Assembly (NCBI GenBank): GCA_913041775.1
Contig: CAJWJW010000107.1
Span: forward strand, 1 to 5,168
Source of the DNA: an uncultured Flavobacteriales bacterium
GTDB taxonomy: Bacteria; Bacteroidota; Bacteroidia; Flavobacteriales; UBA7430
Direction: 5' to 3'
Length of the DNA stretch: 5,168 bases
The position numbers and the translations under genes were made by a program. The notes beneath the pieces were generated by a model. It had not been told where the DNA came from. It did not search any database and worked only from the letters and a program-made list of their open reading frames with translations. This document shows positions 1 through 5,168 of the stretch, in pieces; position 1 is the stretch's first letter, and each line of letters begins with the position of its first letter.

Positions 1-34
1 TTTAGAAAAAGCATAATACTAGCTACTACAACAA

Positions 35-69
35 AAAAAAAGGGCATTCAATTTGTGTGCCCTTTTTTT
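35..69 (-). terminator. Intrinsic terminator of the aminotransferase unit
   Basis: A perfect 12-bp inverted repeat (35-46 with 58-69) encloses an 11-nt loop. The inner stem is GGGCA/TGCCC and the outer part is an A-tract paired with a T-tract. Read on the minus strand, the stem begins inside the TAA stop (70-68) of the aminotransferase gene and ends in a run of nine T. Because A- and T-tracts flank both sides, it could also stop plus-strand transcription entering from the left, so it may be bidirectional. Positions 1-34 hold nothing else I can identify. Confidence 0.88.
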
Positions 70-1246
70 ATTCGCTTAAAATTTCACAAATTATTCTCCC
101 AGCGTCTCTAATTTCGTCTTCAGAAATCGTTAATGGTGGACTCAACCTTACTGCAGTATCGGTAAATAAAAAGAAGAAAGTTATAATTCCTTTTTCTATT
201 CCACGAGTAACTAGCTTCTGACAAATTTCTGCATCGCCTAATTCTATAGCCAACATTAATCCTACACCACGTACTTCTTTTATTTTTGGATGATTTAGTA
301 CTTCTCTAAACAGTTTCTCTTTTGCTGACACATCATTTATAAGCGTAGTTTCGCATAATTCGTTTAGTGTAGCTAAAGCGGCCACACAACTTGTAGGATG
401 TCCTCCAAAAGTGGTAATATGTCCTAGTTTAGGATTGTTGCTTAAAGTGTGCATAAGCTTGGTCGAGGTTGTGAAAGCACCAATTGGCATTCCGCCTCCC
501 ATTCCCTTAGCCATACATAATACATCGGGGATTACATCGTAGGTTTCGAATCCAAATAAATTACCAGTTCTTCCGTAGCAAGTTTGAATTTCATCAAATA
601 TCAATATTGCTCCTACTTGAGAACATCTTTTGCGAACCGCATTTAAAAACCCATTCTTTGGGGTGATAAATCCGGTTGCACCTTGTACCGGTTCTATTAT
701 TACAGCTGCAGTTTTAGTAGTTATATTCTGTAAACTGTCTAAATCATTGTATTTAATTTGATTGCAGTCGGGGAGTAGAGGTCTAAATTTTTGTTTGTAG
801 GTTTCGGTTCCCATAATACTCAAAGCGCCTTGGGTAGAACCATGATATGAGTTTTTACAAGAAATCATTTCCGACCTACCCGTAGTTCTTTTTGCCAATT
901 TCATCGAGGCTTCAATAGCTTCAACACCCGAATTCACAAAATACGTACTGTTTAAAGAGTCTGGTAAAAGAGACGCTAATTTTGCTGCAAGGTCTAATTG
1001 TGGTTTTTGAATAAATTCGCCATAAACCATTACGTGCATATAATCTGCTGCTTGCTCTTGGACTGCTTTTACTACTCTAGGGTGACAATGACCTAAGGTA
1101 CACGCCGAAACACCTGCAACTAAATCTAAATATGATTTCCCTGAGCTGTCGGTAATATAGACTCCTTTTGCCTGAGCAACTTCAATGTACAATGGGTAAG
1201 GGGTCGTTTGACCTTGGTGTTTTAAAAAAAGTTCTTTGTTATCCAT
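68..1246 (-). CDS. Class III PLP-dependent aminotransferase (ArgD/GabT-like)
   Basis: A 392-aa cytoplasmic fold-type I aminotransferase of the class III (acetylornithine/ornithine/omega-amino acid) family, which moves an amino group from a donor to a 2-oxoacid using pyridoxal phosphate. It is full length for the family. Visible motifs in order: N-terminal GVYITDSSG (28-36) and LDLVAGVSACTLGHCHP (40-56); NSGVEAIEASMKLA (105-118), which contacts the PLP phosphate; SYHGSTQGAL (133-142), with an aromatic residue stacking on the cofactor; IIEPVQG (183-189); IFDEIQ (216-221), with Asp218 for the pyridine nitrogen; AKGMGGGMPIGA (246-257), with Lys247 as the Schiff-base lysine; TTFGGHP (278-284); and the C-terminal VRLSPPLTI. 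The start is the ATG at 1246, preceded by TTATAA. It lies 28 bp after the kinase gene on the same strand, so an operon is likely. The amino-group donor cannot be told from sequence. Flavobacterial relatives are usually called only 'aspartate aminotransferase family', so I give no symbol. Confidence 0.93.
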   Translation of the reverse strand: MDNKELFLKHQGQTTPYPLYIEVAQAKGVYITDSSGKSYLDLVAGVSACTLGHCHPRVVKAVQEQAADYMHVMVYGEFIQKPQLDLAAKLASLLPDSLNSTYFVNSGVEAIEASMKLAKRTTGRSEMISCKNSYHGSTQGALSIMGTETYKQKFRPLLPDCNQIKYNDLDSLQNITTKTAAVIIEPVQGATGFITPKNGFLNAVRKRCSQVGAILIFDEIQTCYGRTGNLFGFETYDVIPDVLCMAKGMGGGMPIGAFTTSTKLMHTLSNNPKLGHITTFGGHPTSCVAALATLNELCETTLINDVSAKEKLFREVLNHPKIKEVRGVGLMLAIELGDAEICQKLVTRGIEKGIITFFFLFTDTAVRLSPPLTISEDEIRDAGRIICEILSE

Positions 1247-1274
1247 TTATAAATGGGATAAAACGAATGAGGAT

Positions 1275-1889
1275 TTAAAATAAACCGTTTAATTCTGCAT
1301 TTACCTTATCGATAATAAAACCTAAATCTTCTGGATTGTTCGAGAAGTCCAAATCATCGGTATCTATAATAAGTAATTTACCGTGTGTATATTCCGAAAT
1401 CCAAGCTTCGTAACGCTCGTTTAATCGTGTTAGGTAATCTATACGAATACTCGATTCGTAATCTCTTCCACGCGCTTGTATTTGCTTTACTAAAGTAGGA
1501 ACAGAAGCACGCAAATAAATAAGTAAATCTGGAGCTTCAACAAAAGAAGCCATTAATTTGAATAGCTGATCGTAGTTTTCGAAATCTCTGGAAGTCATTA
1601 AGCCCATAGCATGAAGGTTAGGTGCGAAAATATTCGCATCTTCATAAATAGTTCGATCTTGAATGGTGTTTTTTCCGCTAGATTGAATCTCTTTTAATTG
1701 GCCAAAACGACTGTTTAAAAAGAAAACCTGAAGGTTAAATGCCCAACGTTGCATATCGGTATAAAAATCATCAAGGTAAGGGTTGTTGTCAACCGCTTCG
1801 AAATGAGGTTCCCATTTAAAGTTTTTCGCTAATAAATTCGTTAAGGTTGTTTTACCAACGCCTATATTTCCAGCAACTGCTATATGCAT
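1275..1889 (-). CDS. Deoxynucleoside kinase (dAK/dGK/dNK family)
   Basis: A 204-aa P-loop kinase of the deoxyribonucleoside kinase family. It phosphorylates a deoxynucleoside at the 5' position with ATP, in cytoplasmic nucleotide salvage. The Walker A loop is GNIGVGKTT (7-15). Glu31 sits where the family has its catalytic base. NPYLDDFY (36-43) and the following RWAFNLQVFFLNSRF (48-62) are typical of the substrate-pocket helices. DRT (78-80) occupies the ERS/DRS position, with Arg79 as the conserved arginine. The LID is represented by ARGRDYE (139-145), and LNERYEAW (156-163) follows. Length matches bacterial dAK/dGK enzymes (about 200-220 aa). The start ATG at 1889 places the P-loop at the usual distance from the N-terminus. 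No Shine-Dalgarno is seen, as expected for Bacteroidota. Which base is preferred (dA, dG or broader) cannot be decided here. It heads a probable two-gene unit with the downstream aminotransferase. Confidence 0.93.
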   Translation of the reverse strand: MHIAVAGNIGVGKTTLTNLLAKNFKWEPHFEAVDNNPYLDDFYTDMQRWAFNLQVFFLNSRFGQLKEIQSSGKNTIQDRTIYEDANIFAPNLHAMGLMTSRDFENYDQLFKLMASFVEAPDLLIYLRASVPTLVKQIQARGRDYESSIRIDYLTRLNERYEAWISEYTHGKLLIIDTDDLDFSNNPEDLGFIIDKVNAELNGLF

Positions 1890-2216
1890 ATTTCGAATTT
1901 CAAATTAAGGCTTAAAATTACAATTTTTGATGAGATGTACAAGTGGTAATAGTTATGAGTTTTTGTTGCGAATTGTTTATTGATACATTAAGGCAAATAG
2001 TGAAATCTTAAAGTGTATTGGAAGTCAATATTTTTCTTTAAATTCATGATTATTAGTGAGTCATAAATCTATAGTGAAAAAATGACATTGATTTGTATCG
2101 ATTTCTATTAGTAGAATAATTGTGGTAGATGTGTATAACCAAAATATTGATTAGTAATTTTACACACCTAATTAAGATACTATATTCTGTGATCCATCGT
2201 CCTTAATTAGTTGCTA
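1890..2216. other. AT-rich intergenic region, no gene seen
   Basis: This 327-bp gap lies between the end of the GH3 gene and the start of the kinase gene, both on the minus strand, so it must hold the kinase promoter and probably the GH3 terminator. I see no convincing small gene on either strand and no tRNA-like structure. The closest minus-strand -7 element is TTAATTTG (1908-1901, 7 of 8 to TAnnTTTG), but it has no TTG at the usual distance, so the kinase promoter is not assigned. A small hairpin TTCTA-TTAG-TAGAA lies at 2103-2116, and a longer inverted repeat lies at 2168-2210. No T-run follows either in the minus direction. Confidence 0.5.
2168..2210. repeat. 9-bp inverted repeat downstream of GH3
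   Basis: CTAATTAAG (2168-2176) and its exact reverse complement CTTAATTAG (2202-2210) are separated by 25 bp, starting only 6 bp beyond the GH3 stop codon. Two further pairs can form outside a single mismatch. It could form an AU-rich hairpin at the 3' end of the GH3 mRNA, or be a two-half-site binding sequence. It lacks a following T-run on the minus strand, so it is not a classic intrinsic terminator. The function is unknown, and a chance match in AT-rich DNA is possible. Confidence 0.45.
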
Positions 2217-3725
2217 TTATAAATTCAATTTGAGTAATTCCTCTAAAATATCCCGATTATTTGAAAGCCTTGGTACTTTGTTTTGACCACCTAACTTTCC
2301 TTTTTCTTTCATCCAATTAAAAAACAAATCTTTTTTCGCACAGTAAATTTTAGGGCATTCAAGAATTAAATTCTTGTGTCTTTTGGCTTCGTAGTCAGAA
2401 TTTAGAGATTTTAAAGCTTGGTCGAATTTAATGGTGAATTCTGCTAAGTCTAGAGGTTTGTTTTTAAACTCAATTATCCACTCGTGGTAGGCCTTAGTTA
2501 TACCTTCAATGTGTTTTGGTGAAGCCGTAAACTCAAGCACTTCTGTCTGTGTTCCTTCACAAGCCAATTGAAGGGCTTTTTCTGCATTGTGAATCATTAA
2601 TTCTTCTCCAAATGCATTCATAAAGTGCTTCGTCCTTCCACTAATAATTACTCGGAATGGACTTGTATTTGTAAATTGCAATGTATCTCCAATTCTATAC
2701 CTCCATAAGCCTGTATTGGTACTTATGACCATTTCGTAATCTTGCCCAATTTCTACTTCGTTTAAACCTATAGTTTTTGGGTTTTTAGTTCCTGACAATG
2801 CTAAAGTAATAAATTCGTAATATATACCGTAATCTAGCATTAATAGTAATTCGGTTGAGTTTGGTTGATCTTGAATCCCAAAAAAACCTTCGGATGCATT
2901 GTAGGTTTCTAGGTAATTTATTCCCTTTGGAAATAGCTTTTCGAACTGTTTTTTATAGGGCTCAAAATTTATCCCTCCGTGCATGTATAGCTCTAAGTTT
3001 GGCCAAACATCATGAAGGTTCTCTTTTTTTGCTTTTTCCAATACTTTTTCTGCAAACACAATTACCCACGAAGGGATGCCAGAAATAGAACTTACATCCT
3101 CCTTAATGGACTGTTCTGCCATTAGATCAATTTTTTTCTCCCAATCGTCCATCAATGCTATTTCCTTTGTTGGCGATTGTTGCAGGAGCACCCAATAGGG
3201 TAAGTTTTCCATAATAATTGCTGATAGATCACCCTCGTGCATTTTGTTGGAAAGTGTCGAGATACTATGACTACCACCAAGCATTAAACTTTTTCCTTTG
3301 AATATGTTTTTTGCTGGAAAATTATTGCAGTAAAGAGAAAGTAAGTCTTTGCCTCCTTTATAATGACAGTATTTTATACACTCCTTGCTTATTGGTATGT
3401 ATTTACTTTTATTACTAGTAGTTCCCGAAGATTTTGCAAACCACTTTATTTCCGTTGGCCATAAAATATTCTGTTCTCCAGCACGCATTCTTGTAATCTG
3501 AGGTTCTAAATCCTCGTAAGTATGAAGTGGTACGAGTGTTTGGAAATCTTTTGAATTCTTTATAGATTTAAAATCAAAGGTCTTACCAAATTCGGTATTT
3601 TTGGCTGTGTCAATTAAATATTGTCTCAAGTCATCTTGTACCTCAAGTGGGTGGTTGATGAATAATTCTATGTTAGGGGTTCGTTTTTTTAAAATCCAAC
3701 TGACTATGAAATTGTAGAGTTTCAT
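2217..3725 (-). CDS. GH3 family protein (acyl-acid amido synthetase-like)
   Basis: A 502-aa protein of the GH3 family within the ANL adenylating-enzyme superfamily. Plant members activate a carboxylic acid such as jasmonate or indole-acetate with ATP and join it to an amino acid. The physiological substrate of Bacteroidota members is unknown. Visible motifs: KSSGTTSNKSKYIPIS (98-113), the phosphate-binding loop; YNASEGFFG (275-283), corresponding to the second nucleotide-binding motif; WRYRIGD (341-347), the third motif with the ribose-binding aspartate; GRTKHFMNAFGEEL (363-376), the hinge to the C-terminal domain; and KLGGQNKVPRLSNN (477-490) near the C-terminus. All core motifs are intact and the length fits the bacterial family (about 500 aa). 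There is no signal peptide, so it is probably cytoplasmic. The start ATG at 3725 gives the usual N-terminus and is preceded by the A/T-rich leader CAATTAA. It is divergent from DUF2797 across 52 bp. The automatic label 'auxin-responsive promoter' is misleading: this is an enzyme, not a promoter factor. Confidence 0.93.
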   Translation of the reverse strand: MKLYNFIVSWILKKRTPNIELFINHPLEVQDDLRQYLIDTAKNTEFGKTFDFKSIKNSKDFQTLVPLHTYEDLEPQITRMRAGEQNILWPTEIKWFAKSSGTTSNKSKYIPISKECIKYCHYKGGKDLLSLYCNNFPAKNIFKGKSLMLGGSHSISTLSNKMHEGDLSAIIMENLPYWVLLQQSPTKEIALMDDWEKKIDLMAEQSIKEDVSSISGIPSWVIVFAEKVLEKAKKENLHDVWPNLELYMHGGINFEPYKKQFEKLFPKGINYLETYNASEGFFGIQDQPNSTELLLMLDYGIYYEFITLALSGTKNPKTIGLNEVEIGQDYEMVISTNTGLWRYRIGDTLQFTNTSPFRVIISGRTKHFMNAFGEELMIHNAEKALQLACEGTQTEVLEFTASPKHIEGITKAYHEWIIEFKNKPLDLAEFTIKFDQALKSLNSDYEAKRHKNLILECPKIYCAKKDLFFNWMKEKGKLGGQNKVPRLSNNRDILEELLKLNL

Positions 3726-3777
3726 TTAATTGTAGTGCTTAATTTTTGCTTAACGAAGCTACAAAAAATCGCGTAAT
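3726..3777. promoter_or_regulatory. Short divergent control region, GH3 / DUF2797
   Basis: Only 52 bp separate the two divergent start codons, so both genes must be driven from here or from inside the neighbour's 5' end. On the plus strand, AATTTTTG (3741-3748) matches 7 of 8 positions of the Bacteroidota -7 element TAnnTTTG. On the minus strand, ATTTTTTG (3769-3762) matches 6 of 8. Neither has a clear TTG at the -33 spacing. If real, the two promoters face each other and overlap, so their use would be mutually linked. The region must be regulatory by position; the exact elements are weakly supported. Confidence 0.4.
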
Positions 3778-4617
3778 ATGAAGATGCAAGGGAGAATTCT
3801 TAAAATGCTTACGGAACTAAAAAGTCCTGTAAAATATTCGCTGCCTATGGGCGACAATTTATTAGAGATGAACCAATGGATAGGAAAGAGTATTCAATTT
3901 GTTTTTACGGGTGAAATTTATTGTTTGGACTGTGGTAGAAGAACCAAAAAATCTTTTAACCAGGGTTTCTGTTATCCTTGTTTTCAAAACAGCCCTATGG
4001 CTGCAGAATGTATTATAAAACCCGAATTGTGTAGAGCTCATTTAGGTGAGGGTAGAGATATGGATTGGGAACGCAAGCATCACCTACAGGATCATTATGT
4101 GTATTTAGCTGTTTCTAGTGGTGTTAAGGTTGGTATTACACGCGATACTCAAGTTCCTACACGTTGGATAGATCAAGGGGCTAGTTATGCTGTGCCTATT
4201 GCTAAAACACCAAACCGATATTTATGTGGTGTTATCGAAGTTGCGTTAAAAGAATATTTATCCGATCGTACTGCTTGGCAACGTATGCTCAAAAATGACA
4301 TTGCACATGTCGATTTAGCTGCTAAACGAGATGAGATTGTAAAGCTTATACCAGAAGAGTGTCAGCAGTATGTATTGTCGGCAGAGGAAGTCTTGAATAT
4401 AGAATTCCCAGTAAATGAATATCCAACAAAAGTAAAAAGTTTGAGTTTCGATAAAACACCTGTTATAGAAGGTCGTTTAATGGGTATAAAAGGTCAGTAT
4501 TTACTTTTTGAAGGCGGGGAGGTATTAAATATGCGTAAACATCAAGCTTATGTCTTAGAGTTTGCTGCAAATGAACACGAACAAGGAGTAGGGAAGGAGC
4601 TTACCTTAGATTTCTAG
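3778..4617 (+). CDS. DUF2797 protein: zinc-finger-like Cys cluster plus GIY-YIG-like core
   Basis: A 279-aa protein I recognise as DUF2797, a family of unknown function. Residues 1-45 form an N-terminal beta-rich part (GRILKM, SIQFVFTGEI). C49, C52, C65 and C68 (CLDC...CYPC) form a treble-clef or ribbon-like metal site. C78, C85 and H88 (ECIIKPELCRAH), with H101/H102/H106, may form a second one. The best conserved part is VYLAVSSGVKVGIT (108-121), PTRWIDQGAS (127-136) and GVIEVALKEYL (151-161). I infer a GIY-YIG-like arrangement: a strand with Tyr, then VGIT, a helix with Arg129 and a helix with Glu154. The C-terminal part (215-279) looks beta-rich (EGRLMGIKGQYLLFEGG). No signal peptide or membrane segment is seen. 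The start is taken as the ATG at 3778; ATG at 3784 (Met3) is equally possible and would give MQGRILKM. It is divergent from GH3 and convergent with the yjdM-like gene. Family assignment is firm; the fold is my inference and any nuclease activity is unproven. Confidence 0.9.
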   Translation: MKMQGRILKMLTELKSPVKYSLPMGDNLLEMNQWIGKSIQFVFTGEIYCLDCGRRTKKSFNQGFCYPCFQNSPMAAECIIKPELCRAHLGEGRDMDWERKHHLQDHYVYLAVSSGVKVGITRDTQVPTRWIDQGASYAVPIAKTPNRYLCGVIEVALKEYLSDRTAWQRMLKNDIAHVDLAAKRDEIVKLIPEECQQYVLSAEEVLNIEFPVNEYPTKVKSLSFDKTPVIEGRLMGIKGQYLLFEGGEVLNMRKHQAYVLEFAANEHEQGVGKELTLDF

Positions 4618-4649
4618 ATCGCTATTCCTCAGGCTTTTTTAGTTTTTTG
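4604..4649 (+). terminator. Possible weak terminator of DUF2797
   Basis: The 40-bp convergent spacer contains two plus-strand T-runs (4635-4640 and 4643-4648). An imperfect stem, CCTTAG (4604-4609) with CTCAGG (4628-4633), has one mismatch, spans the TAG stop of DUF2797 and leads directly into the first T-run. The stem is short and the loop long (18 nt), so this is only suggestive. No equivalent structure is visible for the convergent yjdM-like gene on the minus strand. Confidence 0.25.
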
Positions 4650-4657
4650 AATTATGT

Positions 4658-5011
4658 TTAAGACTTACGAACAAATTCAGATTTAAGTTTCATAGAACCA
4701 AAACCGTCTATTCTACAGTTTATGTTGTGGTCCCCATCGGTAAGTCGAATGTTTTTTACTTTGGTTCCAGCCTTTATAGGGCCTGGAGCACCTTTTACAG
4801 GAAGGTTTTTTATTACGATAACAGTATCTCCATTTTCTAATGGGTTATTGTTACTGTCTAGTACTTTTAAGCTATCATTTTCCTCTTCTTGTTTTTTAGC
4901 TTCTGCAGGATTCCACTCGTGGATACATTCTGGACAAGCATATAAATCTCTAGCAGTAGAATAACCATAAGGTGATTCACATACCGGGCAAGGTTTCATT
5001 TCTTCTGACAT
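4658..5011 (-). CDS. yjdM: YjdM/PhnA-type zinc-ribbon protein
   Basis: A 117-aa protein that closely resembles E. coli YjdM (formerly PhnA) along its whole length. The N-terminal zinc ribbon has CPVC (8-11) and CPEC (26-29) followed by HEWN (31-34). After an acidic linker (about 36-46) comes the compact C-terminal domain, with VLDSNNNPL (50-58), NGDTVIVIKNLPVKG (60-74), KAGTKVKNIRL (80-90), GDHNINCRIDGFG (93-105) and MKLKSEFV (107-114). It is probably cytoplasmic and its function is unknown. The 'alkylphosphonate utilization' label comes from the gene's position near the E. coli phn operon, and it is not the unrelated phosphonoacetate hydrolase also named PhnA. The frame is open to a TTG at 5017, but the ATG at 5011 is preferred: it gives MSEEMKPCPVC, which aligns with the short N-terminus of YjdM. 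A good promoter lies about 50 bp upstream, and no phn gene is nearby. It is convergent with DUF2797. Confidence 0.93.
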   Translation of the reverse strand: MSEEMKPCPVCESPYGYSTARDLYACPECIHEWNPAEAKKQEEENDSLKVLDSNNNPLENGDTVIVIKNLPVKGAPGPIKAGTKVKNIRLTDGDHNINCRIDGFGSMKLKSEFVRKS

Positions 5012-5067
5012 ATTCAATGCTTTTTTATGGAATTAAATTTTTTCTAACAGTAATAGATTTAAGTAAA

Positions 5068-5097
5068 CAAATATAAAAAAATCTACTTCTGTACTAA
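5068..5097 (-). promoter_or_regulatory. Bacteroidota-type promoter of yjdM
   Basis: On the minus strand, TATATTTG (5075-5068) is a full match to the Bacteroidota -7 consensus TAnnTTTG. Exactly 19 bp upstream is TTA (5097-5095), two of three bases of the -33 TTG. Transcription would start near 5061, giving a leader of roughly 50 nt before the ATG at 5011. The promoter sits just past the terminator of the upstream tRNA unit, so yjdM looks independently transcribed as a single gene. Confidence 0.6.
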
Positions 5098-5113
5098 GTT
5101 TAATTTTTAGAGC

Positions 5114-5141
5114 AAAAAAAAGTCCCACGGACTGTGGGACT
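5114..5141 (-). terminator. Intrinsic terminator after the tRNA
   Basis: On the minus strand, an 8-bp perfect stem AGTCCCAC/GTGGGACT (5141-5134 with 5128-5121) with a 5-nt loop runs straight into eight T (5121-5114). It starts 5 nt beyond the tRNA 3' end, a classic layout for the end of a tRNA transcript. Confidence 0.9.
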
Positions 5142-5146
5142 AAATG

Positions 5147-5168
5147 AGCGAGAGACGAGACTCGAACT
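5147..5168 (-). tRNA. tRNA 3' end, probably tRNA-Gly (cut by window edge)
   Basis: Read on the minus strand from the window edge: AG (end of the 5' T-stem), the T-loop TTCGAGT, the 3' T-stem CTCGT, the acceptor 3' strand CTCTCGC, then T as discriminator base. The genome continues CATTT, so CCA is not encoded, which is common in Bacteroidota. The predicted 5' acceptor strand is GCGAGAG. Discriminator T, the GC-starting acceptor and this T-arm closely match bacterial tRNA-Gly; the anticodon lies outside the window, so identity is inferred. The 5' part continues past 5168. Confidence 0.8.

Noticed and set aside
2103..2116. Small hairpin TTCTA-TTAG-TAGAA as a terminator
   Set aside because: Only five mostly A/T pairs and no T-run in either direction; hairpins like this are expected by chance in AT-rich DNA.
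2855..3088. Plus-strand open frame of 77 codons
   Set aside because: It lies wholly inside the GH3 gene on the opposite strand, where conserved GH3 residues such as YNASEG explain the sequence; the translation matches nothing I recognise.
2217..3725. Plant-like auxin signalling or horizontal transfer from a plant
   Set aside because: GH3 homologues are widespread in Bacteroidota, and the gene's base composition and leader look like those of its neighbours; nothing points to recent transfer.
4722..4964. Plus-strand open frame of 80 codons
   Set aside because: It is antisense to the conserved yjdM-like gene, and its hydrophobic, Ser/Phe-rich translation is what the complement of that gene produces.
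4658..5011. Phosphonate-degradation role for the PhnA-like protein
   Set aside because: The label is historical. The protein is the YjdM type, unrelated to phosphonoacetate hydrolase, and no phn genes are nearby.
5122..5140. Hairpin at the right end as an attachment site or mobile-element end next to a tRNA
   Set aside because: The hairpin plus T-run is a standard terminator, and there is no integrase and no repeat of the tRNA 3' end elsewhere in the window.

Overview
The window looks like an ordinary chromosomal stretch from a marine or aquatic member of the Flavobacteriaceae (Bacteroidota). Three things suggest this: the DNA is AT-rich, start codons have A/T-rich leaders with no Shine-Dalgarno sequence, and one promoter matches the Bacteroidota pattern (TAnnTTTG at -7). 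The protein families also fit: a bacterial GH3 enzyme, a DUF2797 protein and a dAK/dGK-type deoxynucleoside kinase. No mobile element, phage gene, CRISPR array or toxin/defence cassette is visible.

Layout from left to right: a strong hairpin terminator (35-69) closes a two-gene minus-strand unit. That unit is a deoxynucleoside kinase (1889 to 1275), then 28 bp, then a class III PLP aminotransferase (1246 to 68). A 327-bp AT-rich gap without a recognisable gene (1890-2216) carries a 9-bp inverted repeat and separates the kinase from the upstream minus-strand GH3-family gene (3725 to 2217). GH3 is divergent from the plus-strand DUF2797 gene (3778-4617), with only 52 bp between them. DUF2797 converges on a minus-strand yjdM/phnA-type zinc-ribbon gene (5011 to 4658), which has its own near-consensus promoter. 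At the right edge is the 3' end of a minus-strand tRNA, probably tRNA-Gly, followed by a textbook intrinsic terminator.

How the genes work together: kinase and aminotransferase are probably co-transcribed but belong to different pathways (deoxynucleoside salvage; amino-group transfer). GH3 and DUF2797 share a very short divergent control region, so they may be co-regulated. They are also the two least understood proteins here: an ATP-dependent acyl-amido synthetase-like enzyme of unknown substrate, and a Cys-rich protein whose centre resembles a GIY-YIG nuclease core. I see no convincing new multi-gene system. The best leads are the GIY-YIG-like reading of DUF2797 and the GH3/DUF2797 pairing.
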